Both the position numbers and the translations under genes were made by a program. From contig CM051461.1 in assembly GCA_028095005.1 (NCBI GenBank), forward strand, positions 29,261,432 to 29,325,431: a stretch of 64,000 nucleotides of DNA, read 5' to 3'. Shown here piece after piece: positions 34,886 to 46,299 of the stretch. The notes beneath the pieces were generated by a model. The model was not told the origin of the DNA and did no database searches. It saw only the letters and a program-made list of their open reading frames with translations. Origin of the DNA: Rhynchospora pubera. Taxonomy: Eukaryota; Streptophyta; Magnoliopsida; Poales; Cyperaceae. Position 1 is the first letter of the stretch, and every line of letters begins with the position of its first letter.

Positions 34886-35193
34886 ACACGGAAAATCAGC
34901 TCTTGGTCTAGTAGCGAAAAACAACATTTATCTAGTAGAGGTCATAGGTTTGAAATTTAACTAAGAGGTCATTTCTAATGTTTAATTTTTGGAATAAGTT
35001 GAAAGGATGGACTCTCATCTCTCAGGCTCCGTTTGGATTCCATTTGAAAAGAAGGAATAAGGGAATAAAATTATTATAAACAATCCAAACTCTTCACAAA
35101 TTTACATATTTTTCAATACTTCTTTCTACTTCTTTCTTTCTTTCCTTCTTCCCACACTTTATCCAAACGGAGCCTTAAAAAATAATAAAAAAA
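34886..35193 (+). mobile_element. tRNA-derived SINE interrupted by a Tourist-type MITE
   Basis: Box-A-like TTGGTCTAGTAGCG (about 34903), degraded box B (GGTCATAGGTTTGAAA), a GGAATAAGTTGAAAGG body and an A-rich tail after the MITE. Flanked by the exact 12-bp TSD ATAAATTGAATG (34874-34885 and 35194-35205). Without the MITE (35025-35174) it is about 155 bp, close to the copy at 19073. Confidence 0.88.
35025..35174. mobile_element. Tourist-type MITE inside the SINE
   Basis: TIRs GGCTCCGTTTGGAT and ATCCAAACGGAGCC; flanks TCA and TTA, a 3-bp TSD with one change. 150 bp, the same length as the copy at 15809. Confidence 0.9.
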
Positions 35194-35491
35194 ATAAATT
35201 GAATGGTAGAGATTGTTGGGACAAACAATATCAATCAGCCCAATTATTATTGTTTGGACCTATCACATCAATGGGCCATAAGACCAGTAGGCCTTCCAAT
35301 TCTGCATTCATAAAAATGGGTTTTGTTAGCGAAGAATACTTTATTTCGGTACCGTTTCGTTCCTCACTGAAATCATCATGCTTCTGGTGAAAATCATTAG
35401 AATTTTGGTCAAAAAGACTTTCCTAGATGCATTGACTAATCTGACTGGGACAGGACTTACAAAATTAATTGGTTGGGGACAGAATATATTT

Positions 35492-35657
35492 GGGCCGTTT
35501 GGATAGCTCAGTAATTTGTGAAATTTGGAGAAGTTGCAATTCTTAGAAATAAATTTATTGGAAAATGTGTAACTTTGTGAAGAATTTGGATTATTTATAA
35601 TAAATTTATGGTAGGAAAATGAAATTTCCCAAATTCCTTGGACGATCCAAACGTCCC
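35492..35657. mobile_element. Tourist-type MITE, diverged copy
   Basis: Ends GGGCCGTTTGGATAG and GACGATCCAAACGTCCC; interior GTGTAACTTTGTGAAGAAT as in the family. TSD not readable. The 126-codon minus-strand frame over it is an artefact. Confidence 0.8.
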
Positions 35658-35659
35658 CA

Positions 35660-37020
35660 AGAAGTTTATATTTACAAGCAAGCTTCATGTATTGGATATC
35701 ATGTGCTAATTTTCGCAACAACCAAATTTTCTTCCGATTAATTTGAGAAGATTAGAAATACTGTCAAGTGCAGGGGCCTACATATCATAAATTATAATCG
35801 TTATCATATATTAATCAATAATTCATAATTGGCTTTCCCAGAGATTCATAAAATACTTGGTATTATTACTGATGTCGGTCAACGTAATGCACTTTTGAAC
35901 TAATTTTGCTTATCTTTTGGAGATTTAAGGGGCCCCTAATTTGACTGCATCTCTCAGCATAGAGGCTGAGATGTCCAATGAAGAGGCGGTCATGTTAAGA
36001 GTGGACACTTTCAATGTTTCTTTACTTCATCTCTAAACAAATATAGAAGACTTCTTGTCAATTCGTCCCGCAAACGTTTTGGACACGTAAGAGAAACACA
36101 GGTGGGACTACTCAATATATGTTTTAGACTAATTAAATTTAAGAAAATACTTTTGTTCGAATTGAGCTAACTCGAACACGAGCCGCGCGCTATCATGTTC
36201 CACACGAACTTAATTGTAATAATTTACTATATTTATTTTATAGTAATGTATGTAAAAGACAAATTAATAAATATTTTTTAATTATCAAAAAATATATATT
36301 TTTTTAGATTTTTTTATAAATCAATATTTATTATTCATTTTATAATAATATTTGGAAGAAAGTTAATATAAGAAACAAATATATTGTATATCAAGTTATA
36401 AGTATTAAATATCATAAATTGGCTAGCACAATTGTGTTTGAGCGAGTCAAATTAATCACGATACTAAATCAGCTAAATTAATCTCAAGTCAGGAGTCATG
36501 GTTTTTTTTTTTTGTCAGCCCTACCAATTTAAAAAGTAAAAAAATACCGCTCATGTTTTAAATTTGAAAGAATAAATCAAAATAGAGTATGACTAACTAA
36601 ATTCTACTAAGTCAGTTCTGAAAAAGGTATTCCCTCCATTAATTGCAGGGATGACGATGATGATGATGATGATGATGATAGTATTATTATTAATATTAAC
36701 TTTATTATGCATAATGAATTATGATGCCTACAACCTATCATACATCATAGACTTATCGGTCGGTGGTTCTGTAAATTGACAGACCTAATTTAATCAATCT
36801 ATCATATATAATGAAATCTTATAAGAAATATAATTTTATGTTTTAATAATTTTTTCACAGTTTTTTTTCTTAAACTTGTCATTTTTGTGGTATCAATCAG
36901 TACTAAGAAGATTGCAAAATAGAAAATATTAAAAAATAGTAAAATAATTTCAAATAATGTAAAATTTGCTTGCTATGACATTTTGAATATGTAAATTAAA
37001 TTGACTAAATTACATTTGTC
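35660..37020. other. Intergenic, nothing recognised
   Basis: AT-rich sequence without bounded elements, except the GAT microsatellite listed next. Confidence 0.45.
36652..36690. repeat. (GAT)n microsatellite
   Basis: About nine consecutive GAT units, running into TATTATTATTAA. Confidence 0.9.
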
Positions 37021-37024
37021 AATT

Positions 37025-37250
37025 TGCAAAACAATCGACGTGTCATATCGTATCAAACACGTCATGTCCGGATCATCTATCATGTCGTGTCGTACCGTGT
37101 CTAAATATTTCACATATCGTACCATGTCGTAATGTCCTGTATCTAAATTCTAATGGACGAACATGACACGTCTAAGGACACTCCACGCCTCACGTTCCCT
37201 TATCGTACCATGTCGTGTCGTGCTGAAACGTACTTGAACACGTTTAAGTT
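37025..37250. repeat. CGTGTCGTACCATGTCG-rich dispersed repeat
   Basis: Multiple CGTGTCGT, ATCGTACCATGTCG and CATGTC motifs, also present at 46078-46290 and more weakly near 22.4 and 28.4 kb. Such sequences often form the interior of hAT non-autonomous elements; no termini or TSD were found. Confidence 0.55.
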
Positions 37251-38594
37251 TTTAATATAAATATAATTTGTTTACCGATTTTAAAAATCAAGTTTAATAA
37301 AGTATGTCAAAAATTTTAAAAAAATATATACTATTCTAAGTGAGGGACGATGATGGCTTTTAATGAAGGACTATGAGATCAAGAATAATTCGACAAGTTA
37401 TTCAATTGAGAGGATGATAACTTAGGAATTGAGCTGAACGACTCTTTCGATGACTTCAATAGACGTTTCGTCAGGAGAATTTAGGAGTCTGATGTAAGAG
37501 AAGTCTTAGAAAGAATGAAACTACGTAAGGATCTCGTACTTGATAACATATCGATCGAAGTATGGAGATGTCTCGGAGATGTGACTGTAGTTTGGTTAAA
37601 TAGGATTTTTCGTTTCAATAGCATTTTTCGATCAAATAGGATGTCAGATGCGTGGAGGAGAAGCACTCTAGTACCAATCTTCAAGAATAAAGGAGATGTT
37701 CAAACTTGTACAAACTATAGAGGAATTAAACTTATGAGTCATACAATGAAGCTTTGGGAGAGAGTGGTAGAGCATCGCTTGAGACGGACGACAAATATTT
37801 CGAAAAACTAATTTGATTTTATGCCTGAGAAGTCAACTATGGAGGTCATCTTCTTGACAAGGCAATTGATGGAGAGATATCGGCAGCAGAAGAAGGATCT
37901 ACATATGGTTTTCATTGATCGGGAGAAAGCATACGACAAAGTACCAAGAAAAGTCATGTGGTGGGCATTGGAAAAGAATAAAGACTCCACCAAGTATGTT
38001 ACCCTCATCCAAGACATGTATGATGGTGTTGTTACTTGCATCAGGAAATGTGATAGTGTGACTAGTGATTTTTCTATTAAAATGGGACTACATCAGGGAT
38101 CAGTTTTGAGCCCATATATTTTTGCCTTAGTGATGGACGAGATCACAAAGGATATACAGGGAGAGATTCCTTGGTGTATGCTCTTTGCCGACGATGTGGT
38201 GTTAGTCGATGAGAGTAAGACAGGGGTCGATAGTAAATTGGAATTGTGGAGACGAACTCTAGAGTCCAAAGAATTTAGACTTAGTAGAACTAAGACGGAG
38301 TATATGAGGTGTGAGTTTAGTGGGGTATGACTAGTAGATGGAGATGTCTGTTTAGACGAACAGGTAGTACCTATGAAAGACACCTTCCGATATTTATGGT
38401 CGATGCTACAGAGCGATGGCGAGATAGATGAAGACGTTAGTCATAGGATAAGAGCAGGGTGGGTGAAATGGCGACAAGCATCAGGCGTCTTATGCGACAA
38501 AAAAGTCCCACGAAAGCTAAAAGACAAGTTTTATAGGACAGCGATTAGACCTGCGATGTTGTATGACACAAAATGTTGGGCTACTAAAAGACGA

Positions 38595-40199
38595 TGATCG
38601 AGGGTGTGAACCAAGGTCAAATAAATAAACCTTTTACTCGACTAGTCGTTCATAGTAGAGTAAAGGTGTCGAACCCACAGAGATGGATATGAGTATTATT
38701 CTTATTATTTCGTTAAATCTAGACAATAAAAATCGAGAAGAGAATTGAAGTCACAAATAGAACAAATTAAAGAGAAATAAAATAATGCAATTGCAAGTAA
38801 TAAAAATTATGCAAAATAATTGAAATAAATATTTTTGGAGTTTTCTAACGGTTTAAAATAAGATAATAAAAGTGCCTTAGGATTCGATTTCACCTAGATC
38901 TGGTCACAGAGTCACAAGACTTAGCACTGTCGTATTCAACCTTGCTAATTCGGACCGAATTCCACTGTGTAAATGCTGTGGTTTATTCTTTTGTTGATTT
39001 ATTCAAGCCAAAGGTCCATCTAGCCATACCTAACTCCCTAACCCTCCGCTTTCGCCTATTGGATACGGTATTTGGAATGGGATCTAGTGTTAAATAACCT
39101 TCATCGAGTGCATTGTACCCCCAACTTTCGTTGTTCGGTGGACTTACTCGAGTTTACCAATGGTTTTCTACGAGGTATCTAATTTAGACCGTCGCCTAAC
39201 TAGAAGTGTTTACTTTTGGTTACTAACTGGTCGACTTTCGCTCTTGACCTACCTCGAAATACTCGTGAAAGGTTAAGTTATTATAATGGGTTGAAGTTCC
39301 CAACAAATGCGATTGTACAAATGCCGAGCAACACAAGTAACAATTAATTCAAATCGCAAGCAAAATCAATAAAACTTCCAAAAGTAATTGACTTCTTCCA
39401 TCAACAAAACAAGCAAACCAAGCAAACCAATTCTAGTCTACATCTATCCCTAAAGCAACAAGTTTTTAGCCTAACATGCTAATAGAAATCATGCAAATGA
39501 CAGTAGATAAGTCTAAACAAGCCATAAATCCAGAAAATAGAGAACAAGTATGAGAGGTAAAACAAATATCCAAGTTTCTTACGTTGTCCACTGCTGCCGT
39601 CGCACTAGAGAACACCTTCAAGCCTTTGGAACTCGTTTTAACAACAAGACTCGCACCCAATTCTGCCTCCTTCTTTGCCCTAGTCGCACAAGAAGAGAGA
39701 AAAGGTCCCAGAACTAGATCTGGATCTGGCTGAGAGAGAAAGGTCAAAAGTGGAATGAAAGTTGGCCTCCTCCCAAGATGGAAGGCACCTATAATGCTCT
39801 CTTCTGGCTCTTGGCCAGCTAGCACACGTTTTCCTTCATTCTGGGCGGAAATCTAGGCTTCCAAATAGAGAAAACGCGTCCAGGATGTGGCCAGAATCAT
39901 TTCCATGTATAGTAATTCGGACCGAATTCAGGGGAATTCGGACCGAATTGATCTCACTGGAATTTCAGAAGTGTAGCTGGTGCAGGAATTCGGGGTTTGA
40001 TCTAGGCTAGGAATGAGTCGTCTAGCCTCTAAATTGCTGCTTTCCTTGCTGATTTCCTTGGATTCCTACAAATAAGAGAAAAGTGCAAAAGGCAGTGCCA
40101 AATCTGGCAAAGAAAGGCAAAAACAGCAATAAATCAAAGTTTTAGTCCCGATTTCGATGTAAAGTCTTGTCAAAATAACAATATAAATATGAGATATCA
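38595..40199 (+). mobile_element. Solo LTR, family G1 (gypsy-like), inserted in the RTE LINE
   Basis: Starts TGATCGAGGG and ends GAGATATCA, with short terminal inverted repeats TGAT/ATCA. Exact 5-bp TSD GACGA at 38590-38594 and 40200-40204, and the interrupted LINE sequence joins correctly across it when compared with copy 1 at about 1436. 1605 bp, no internal retroelement domains. Homologous to the inverted copy at 19279-20993. Contains AATTCGGACCGAATT at 38947, 39914 and 39935. The 119-codon minus-strand frame at 39466-39825 is not a recognised protein. Confidence 0.95.
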
Positions 40200-40296
40200 G
40201 ACGACATGCCCACAAGATGAGTGTAGCTGAGATGCGTATGTTGCGGTGGATCTGCGGTCACACAAGGAGAGATTAGATTAACAATGATGACATACG

Positions 40297-40438
40297 GGAT
40301 ATGGTTGGGGTTGCATCAATAGAGGACAAGCCGACCCAACATCGTTTGGACATATCTGACTCAGACCGGATATGGTTGGGGTTGCATCGATAGAGGACAA
40401 GCCGACCCAATATCGTTTGGACATATCCAACTCAGACC
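40297..40438 (+). repeat. 71-bp tandem duplication in the RTE 3' region
   Basis: Units start GGATATGGTTGGGGTTGCAT at 40297 and 40368 and differ at only a few positions. Confidence 0.95.
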
Positions 40439-40889
40439 TCCCGAGGCACCAGTGCGTAGCAAAATTCTTAATCATTTTGAAAACACACAGAGAGTGAGAG
40501 GGAGACCAAAATAACTATGGAAAGAAGCAGTGAAAAGAGACCTTAAAGAATGAAATGTCTCCAAGGAGTTGGCGATAGATAAGAGCTCATGAAAGTTAGC
40601 AATTCATGTACCGGAGTCATGACGTGGGAACCTAGGGGTAAGAGCGATGTCATAGGTTTGTAGGTTATTCTATTAGGTCACGGTTGAGGTCTAGGTTTCT
40701 ACTATTACTATTATTATCATATATATTTATTATTAGTAGTGATATTATTGCTATTCTTATTATTAGTATCAATATTTTTATGTTTTATTTTGTTTTTGGA
40801 TATGTTCTCTTGTTGGATGTTTTTTCTAGCCTACCCCAACTTGCTTGAGACAAAAGTCTTAGTTGTGTGTTGTTGTTGTAATGTGAAAA

Positions 40890-41745
40890 AATATTTTTAA
40901 TTTTATAGTATAATCATCATGTCTTTTCGAACTTGGGACCGACTTTGTTTGAGAAAATATATGCAGAGTTACTAATTTAAAATTATGTTAATTACAAGAG
41001 ATGATAAAAATTATAATATTTTCTCATTTAAGTATTTGTTAATTTCAATTTTTGATACAAATTTATAATTTATACTATTCTTACTATTTAAAGTATAGGA
41101 GATAACAAAATTATTTGAATTTTTCAAGACTAATGAATAATACCTTTGCGACTTTGGACCTTTTATATTTTTCTTGTGCATTAATTATAAAACGACGCTG
41201 TTATGGATCATCACCATCATCCCCTGAAAATACGTTTATATTTTTGTAATATGATTAATTAATCAGTAATTATCTTTTTATTTTTTTCCCTCATCCAGTC
41301 ATCCCTTGAATTTTATATTTTTGTGCTTTGTGCTCATCATCTTCTATTTTTGTACGCTTATCCTCCCCTCCCAGCACTCTGTTGCATACACTTCCCCCAT
41401 CTCCTGGGGACCTCCACATAGCACATAAATAGAAAATTTTTCAGAACAATTATGTTTTGAAACTAGAACAATTAGGTTTTGAAATTAGAATAATTAAATT
41501 ACAAAACAATTATGTTCTAAAACTATAACAATTAGGTTCTCAAACTTGAATAATTAGATATATTACATGGAACAATTACTTATATTAACTAGAACAATTA
41601 GTATTGATAACTAGAATTTATAACTGATCCCATCTTCTCTAGGATGATAGAATATATAACAGAATAAAAAGCACATAGGATGGGATTAGAGGATGAGAGA
41701 ATCTTGAGAATGGTGAAAAGCAATTAAAATAATAAAATCATTCTA
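40890..41745. other. Intergenic with an AACAATTAGG minisatellite
   Basis: No gene. Around 41441-41610 a unit of about 20 bp resembling AGAACAATTAGGTTTTGAAA recurs roughly eight times, increasingly diverged. Confidence 0.6.
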
Positions 41746-42087
41746 ATTACAATATAGTATTTTATTTCCAATTCTATCGGATAAAATAGCGCTTTATTTA
41801 ACAGAAACGAAAAAGAATCAAGAATTTTCTGCTCGGCCTAAAAACAAAAGAAAGAAGCTTTTTTATGAGTATTACTGTTCAAATAGGAATTCTTTATCTA
41901 GAAGTTCAATTGGGTTTCAGATAGGTTGATGTGTGATAGTACAAAGCAAGGGATAGGCCAATCTGTGTGATAGGTTTAGTATATATACAAAAGTATCTCT
42001 TTATAACGGATGGTTTTTCTTTTTTCTTTTTTTTTTGACAGAGTTCGCTTGAAGAACAAGGTATAAAATTTGAGTTTAGTGCAAAAG

Positions 42088-42385
42088 AAAGGCTTTCTTA
42101 GATTTGAACCGATGACTTTCGAGTTGAGTAAGACAGAATGGATAAAAAAAAAATATGTTTGTTGGAATGTTTCAGGAGGAACTGTAACAAATTCAGGTAT
42201 TTGGAGTTATGAAGGTGTTGTAGCGGCACATATAGTATTTTATAGGATTCCTATATATCCACTCATGTGCTACTTCATTATACAATGAAAAGATCTATTT
42301 TTTTCTATATCATCATATACATCTAGAAAGACGTATGCTTTGGAAGAAGCTTGTACAGTTTGGGAAGGGTTCTTTTTTCGAGGAT
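42088..42385. other. Plastid-derived DNA mosaic (psbB and trnT fragments)
   Basis: 42149-42240 (plus) translates to a piece like GGTVTNSGIWSYEGVVAAHIV, which matches the CP47 (psbB) photosystem II protein. 42088-42118 (minus) reads AAGTCATCGGTTCAAATCTA, like the 3' part of plastid trnT-GGU. 42284-42380 has a CGTATGCTTTGGAAGAAGC / TTGTACAGTTTGGGAAGG block reminiscent of plastid group II introns (tentative). These are broken pieces, non-functional. About 41.75-42.06 kb and 45.85-45.95 kb may belong to the same insertion. Confidence 0.65.
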
Positions 42386-42390
42386 ATCTA

Positions 42391-45300
42391 TGTTAGTTAA
42401 GTGCATAATTTTCATTTTTATAGCTAATTCCTTTAATTAACCACAAACAAGCATGCACAAACACGAATCTAGTACTTAAATTCATTCACACAAAGAGAAG
42501 GTTCAAGAATTATACCTCTCTTGATATAGTAATCAAGAGGCTCGAACCAAGGCTAGGATGTAGATGGTGCGCGTTTCAAGCTCCTCCTTTGAACCGAACA
42601 CGACCTCGAGTCCACCACGAAATTAACCAAGACCTAGAAGCTATGCTAGTAGCTTAGAAAGGTCTATGCTAATCCCAAGCTTTCTCGTCTTCTTAATTAA
42701 CCTTTTAATTAATGGAGAAATGGTGCTCAACACATGAGCTAAGATGGAAGAGAGAGGTGTAAGTGGCGGCCAAAGAGAGGGAGAGGGGAGGATGGTGGCG
42801 GCCTCAAGGAGGAAGAGAGAGAGGGGAGCCAATGAGCCTCCACAAGGGTCCTTTTATAATGCTCAAACCCTAGCAAATAGTTCCAACTATTTACAAGTGT
42901 GCCACCTACCTACCACCCTCTATTCTAGGCCGGCCATACATGGGCCTTTTGGGCTTTACACACTCATTTAATTGATTAATAATTCAATTCATTTAATCCA
43001 CCAATAGATACTCTATGTTTGGGCTATATATATCTATATATATTATTAACCCATTAATTCAATATAACTATTTATATTAAATTGTGTTGAATTGAAAATA
43101 ATTATTAACTAATTAATAATTATTATGGGATTAGCTCATACATTAAATCATTTCGATATGATCCATTTGACTTAATTAATTATATCAGTATATAATCAAT
43201 TAATCAACTTATCATATTTTCGGGAAACACATTAATGCGAATAAATGATTAATGCACAGTTTGGTTATATTTCGATCTGTGTGACCCTTTGAGGATTTAT
43301 GCAAAGTTGGACATGGAATTAAATCGTTATTTAATTCCAATAATCATAAGCGGTATCTAGAAACACGTTATGATTCCCAATTCGCATAAATAATGTACTG
43401 CTACAATATTTAAATCCTGCATAAGAGAATAAAAGTATTTTTCTATTTTGATTCTTATGTCTCACGATATCATCATATAATCCAAGATAGGAATGTGTCA
43501 TTCTTGCAGATTATACGTTTCTTGATCTAGAGTTGATCGCTTAGTTGCGCGCATACGTTTTAGAGATATGTCCTAGAAGCCAATCAGTTGGTAGCTATTA
43601 TATTAGTTTATGTTATTGATGATGCTTGATCATTTGTTCCTAGAGATTATTATTGACAGATCATTCAGGTTGAGGATCTGAATTGTAGATTTCTGTGGAT
43701 CATTCGTTAGAATGACAATAATGTCTCTAAAGAGTCCATAATATTGATAATTAACAAGGAACATTAATTATCATATAAGATTAGTATGCAAGTTAAGTGA
43801 TGATTAAGTTCTACAAATCATAGGTAAGGAGTTACCGACTTGATTGCATATGTGTATGTTACTGGAACATAGCACAGGACATGACCCAATGAAATAAATA
43901 TATGGATTGTATTATGTGTCATTATTTATTTCATACGTGTTTGATTCTGAGTTTGAGATGATTCAATTTCTCCACATGAGGATAGGTTCTATAAATATCG
44001 TCTAACGTTGATTCCTGATAAGGGCTGCTATACGGACTTTATTTATGTTCTCTTGAATTGTGCGGGGAGAAATTGCTCATCAAGACAACCGTATGTCCCT
44101 CATTAGTTCACCTAGTGAGTGATGATATCTACTGGGCCCCTTGATGGAGTTGGATCGTACGCGCGCAACTAGGCGATCAACTCTAGATCAAGAAACGTAT
44201 AATCTGCAAGAATGACACATTCCTATCTTGGATTATACAATGATATCATGTGACATAAGAACCAAAATAATAAGATACTTTTTCTTATGCAAGATTGAAG
44301 TACTGTATTGGTACAGTACTTATTTATGCGAATTGGGAATCATAACGTGTTGCTAGATACCGCTTATGATTATTAGAAATAAATGGTGATTTATTTTCCA
44401 TGTCCAACATAGCATAAATCCTCAAAGGGTCACACAAATAGGATACTGCGAATATATGATAAGTTGATTAATTAATTATATACCGTTATGAACCGTTATA
44501 ATTAATTAAATCAAATGTATCATATAGAAATAATGTAATGCATATGCTAATTCCAAATTAATTATTAATATGTTAATAATTAAATTCGTTCAATGCAATT
44601 TTATTATACTGAGCTAATCGGTCTTTTGTTTAATCAGTTAATTAAAAGTCCGATTTGAGATGGATTAATAGAGTGAATTAATGGTCCATTATATCATATG
44701 GATTAGCCCACAAAAACTCTAAAAATTTCGAATTTTGAGGGGTATTTTTGTCTAGATAAAAATTGGAAAAGAGAAAGACTGCATATATATTGATTGTTTC
44801 TTTGGGAACAAGTCGGTCTTGACCTAATTCTCTTCTCCTCCTTCCTCTAGTCGACGGCTCAAGCAAGGGCAGAAATTTGGTTCTCCTCTTGCTTGTGCAT
44901 CCATCCATCTCTCTTGCTCATGAGTTGAGCGCTTCTTCTTCCAATTAATCGGTTAATCGCGCGAAGAAGAACAAAAGGGAATTAGCTATCGTCTCGGACA
45001 AGCTAGCACTTGTCTTGAGAATTTGGTTAATCTTCTAGGTGGACTCGAGGCAACCGGAGGCAGTCGCGAGGGTGACGAGCACGCCACCGACTCCAAGAGA
45101 TTGGATTCGAGCCTTCCGAATACGATTTCGGAAGAGGTAACCTCCTACCGTTTCTCCTTTTATGATGTTAATCACTTGAATGACTAGATCCGTTAATCGT
45201 GCGTATTAATTTCTTGTTAAATGTTAATAAAAATTAAAATTGCACGTGGACTTGAGTTCCTAACAATACAATCCAACTCCATCAAGGGACCCAAACAGAT

Positions 45301-45848
45301 ATCGTCACTCACTAAGTGAATTAATGAGGGACATACGGTTTTCTTGATGATTAGCTTTTCCCCGCACAATTCAAGAAAACGTAAATCAAGTCCGTATAGC
45401 AGCCCTTAACGATTTATAGAACACATCCTCATGTGGAAAAGATAATCATCTCAAACTTAGAATCAAAATCATAACGAAATAAACAATAACACATAACACA
45501 ATCCATATGTTTATTTCGTTGGGTCAAGTCCTGTACTATGTTCCATAACATGCACATATGCAATTAAGTTGGTAACTCTTTACCTATGATTTGTTGAACT
45601 TAATCATCACTTAACTTGCATACTAATCTTATATGATAATTAATGTTCCTTGTTAATTATCAAGATTATAGACCGTTTAGATTTATTATTGTCATTCTAA
45701 AGAATGATCCACAGAAATCTACAATTCAGATCCTCAACCTGAATAATCTGTCAATAATAAATTTAGGAACAGATGATAATATATCATCAATAACATAAAC
45801 TAATATTTAAGTCATTAAATTATTGACTTCTAGGATACAACTCCAACA
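42391..45848 (-). mobile_element. Solo LTR A (copia-like), minus orientation, split by LTR B
   Basis: On the minus strand it starts TGTTGGAGTTGTATCC (right edge, 45848) and ends CTAACA (left edge, 42391). Exact 5-bp TSD ATCTA at 42386-42390 and 45849-45853. Its two halves (45848-45266 and 43557-42391) match consecutive parts of LTR B in inverted orientation. Without LTR B it is about 1.75 kb. No coding domains. It sits inside plastid-derived DNA. Confidence 0.93.
43558..45265 (+). mobile_element. Solo LTR B (copia-like), plus orientation, inside LTR A
   Basis: Starts GTTTTAGAGATATGTCC (first bases lost) and ends GTTCCTAACA. ATAC is duplicated at the junctions (43554-43557 and 45266-45269). 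The right flank reads ATACA, so the left junction probably lost two bases of a 5-bp TSD plus the initial T. The 1.7-kb sequence is homologous to LTR A in reverse. The frame at 44678-44908 is not a recognised gene. Confidence 0.92.
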
Positions 45849-45853
45849 ATCTA

Positions 45854-46075
45854 GAGCAAGAAATCCCTCTTTCTCTTCTAGAACTTTGCGAAATTACTTT
45901 TGAAAGAGGACCTCCTCCCATCTCGAGAAGATATTGGTATGTTTAGTAGGGCTTATTCATAATTCTTGATTTTATGATTCAACGTACCTTGTGTAAGATT
46001 TATGAAAAAATATATAACATATACATAAATGAGAAATCCACCATAATTCTGTAATTTTAATGCGCATCTTTTTTT
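45854..46075. other. Short intergenic stretch
   Basis: The first 100 bases may continue the plastid-derived segment; no identity assigned. Confidence 0.35.
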
Positions 46076-46077
46076 TT

Positions 46078-46290
46078 CCGTGTTTGGCGTGTCATGTCTT
46101 TCATGTCGTGTCGCGTGTTGTGTCGTATCATATTTTGTGTCGTACCATGTCGTGTTTAAAAAAATCACGTGTTGTGTCTATTTCATCAAAGTCAAACACG
46201 ACTCGGCTAAATTCTTGTGTCATGTCCATACCAATGTCTTGTTGTGTCGTACCACCTTCGTGTCGTGCCATGTTCAGACATGCGGTGCTT
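46078..46290. repeat. CGTGTCGTACCATGTCG-rich dispersed repeat
   Basis: Repeated TGTCGTGTCG, TCGTACCATGTCGTG and GTCGTGCCATG motifs, same family as 37025-37250. Frames through it are artefacts of the repeat. Confidence 0.55.
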
Positions 46291-46299
46291 TTTTTAGAA

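Larger units (their letters stand above)
37380..40886 (+). pseudogene. RTE-clade LINE, reverse transcriptase (copy 2), split by a solo LTR
   Basis: 5'-truncated RTE-type LINE. A single frame runs from about 37515 to 38594 with only two in-frame stops (37809-37811 and 38328-38330). Motifs in order: LVPIFKNKGDVQTCTNYRG, LMSHTMKLWERVVEHRL, motif A HMVFIDREKAYDKVP, motif B MGLHQGSVLSPYIFALVMD, motif C MLFADDVVLVDES, LSRTKTEYM, then HRIRAGWVKWRQASGVL and ATRRPAMLY-like C-terminal signatures. The frame is cut by the LTR at 38595-40199 and resumes at 40205 with the MSVAEMRMLRW-like region (frameshifted). A 71-bp tandem duplication lies at 40297-40438. The 3' end has GTTGTTGTT near 40873-40880. The endonuclease domain is missing. 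It is less decayed than copy 1 at 0.2-2.0 kb. Confidence 0.92.

Noticed and set aside
35341..35721. 126-codon minus-strand frame
   Set aside because: It overlaps a Tourist-type MITE and contains translated MITE sequence.
39466..39825. 119-codon minus-strand frame
   Set aside because: It lies wholly inside a solo LTR, resembles no known protein, and LTRs rarely code.
43000..45848. Large multi-arm palindrome as a novel structural element
   Set aside because: Fully explained by one solo LTR inserted in inverted orientation into another of the same family.
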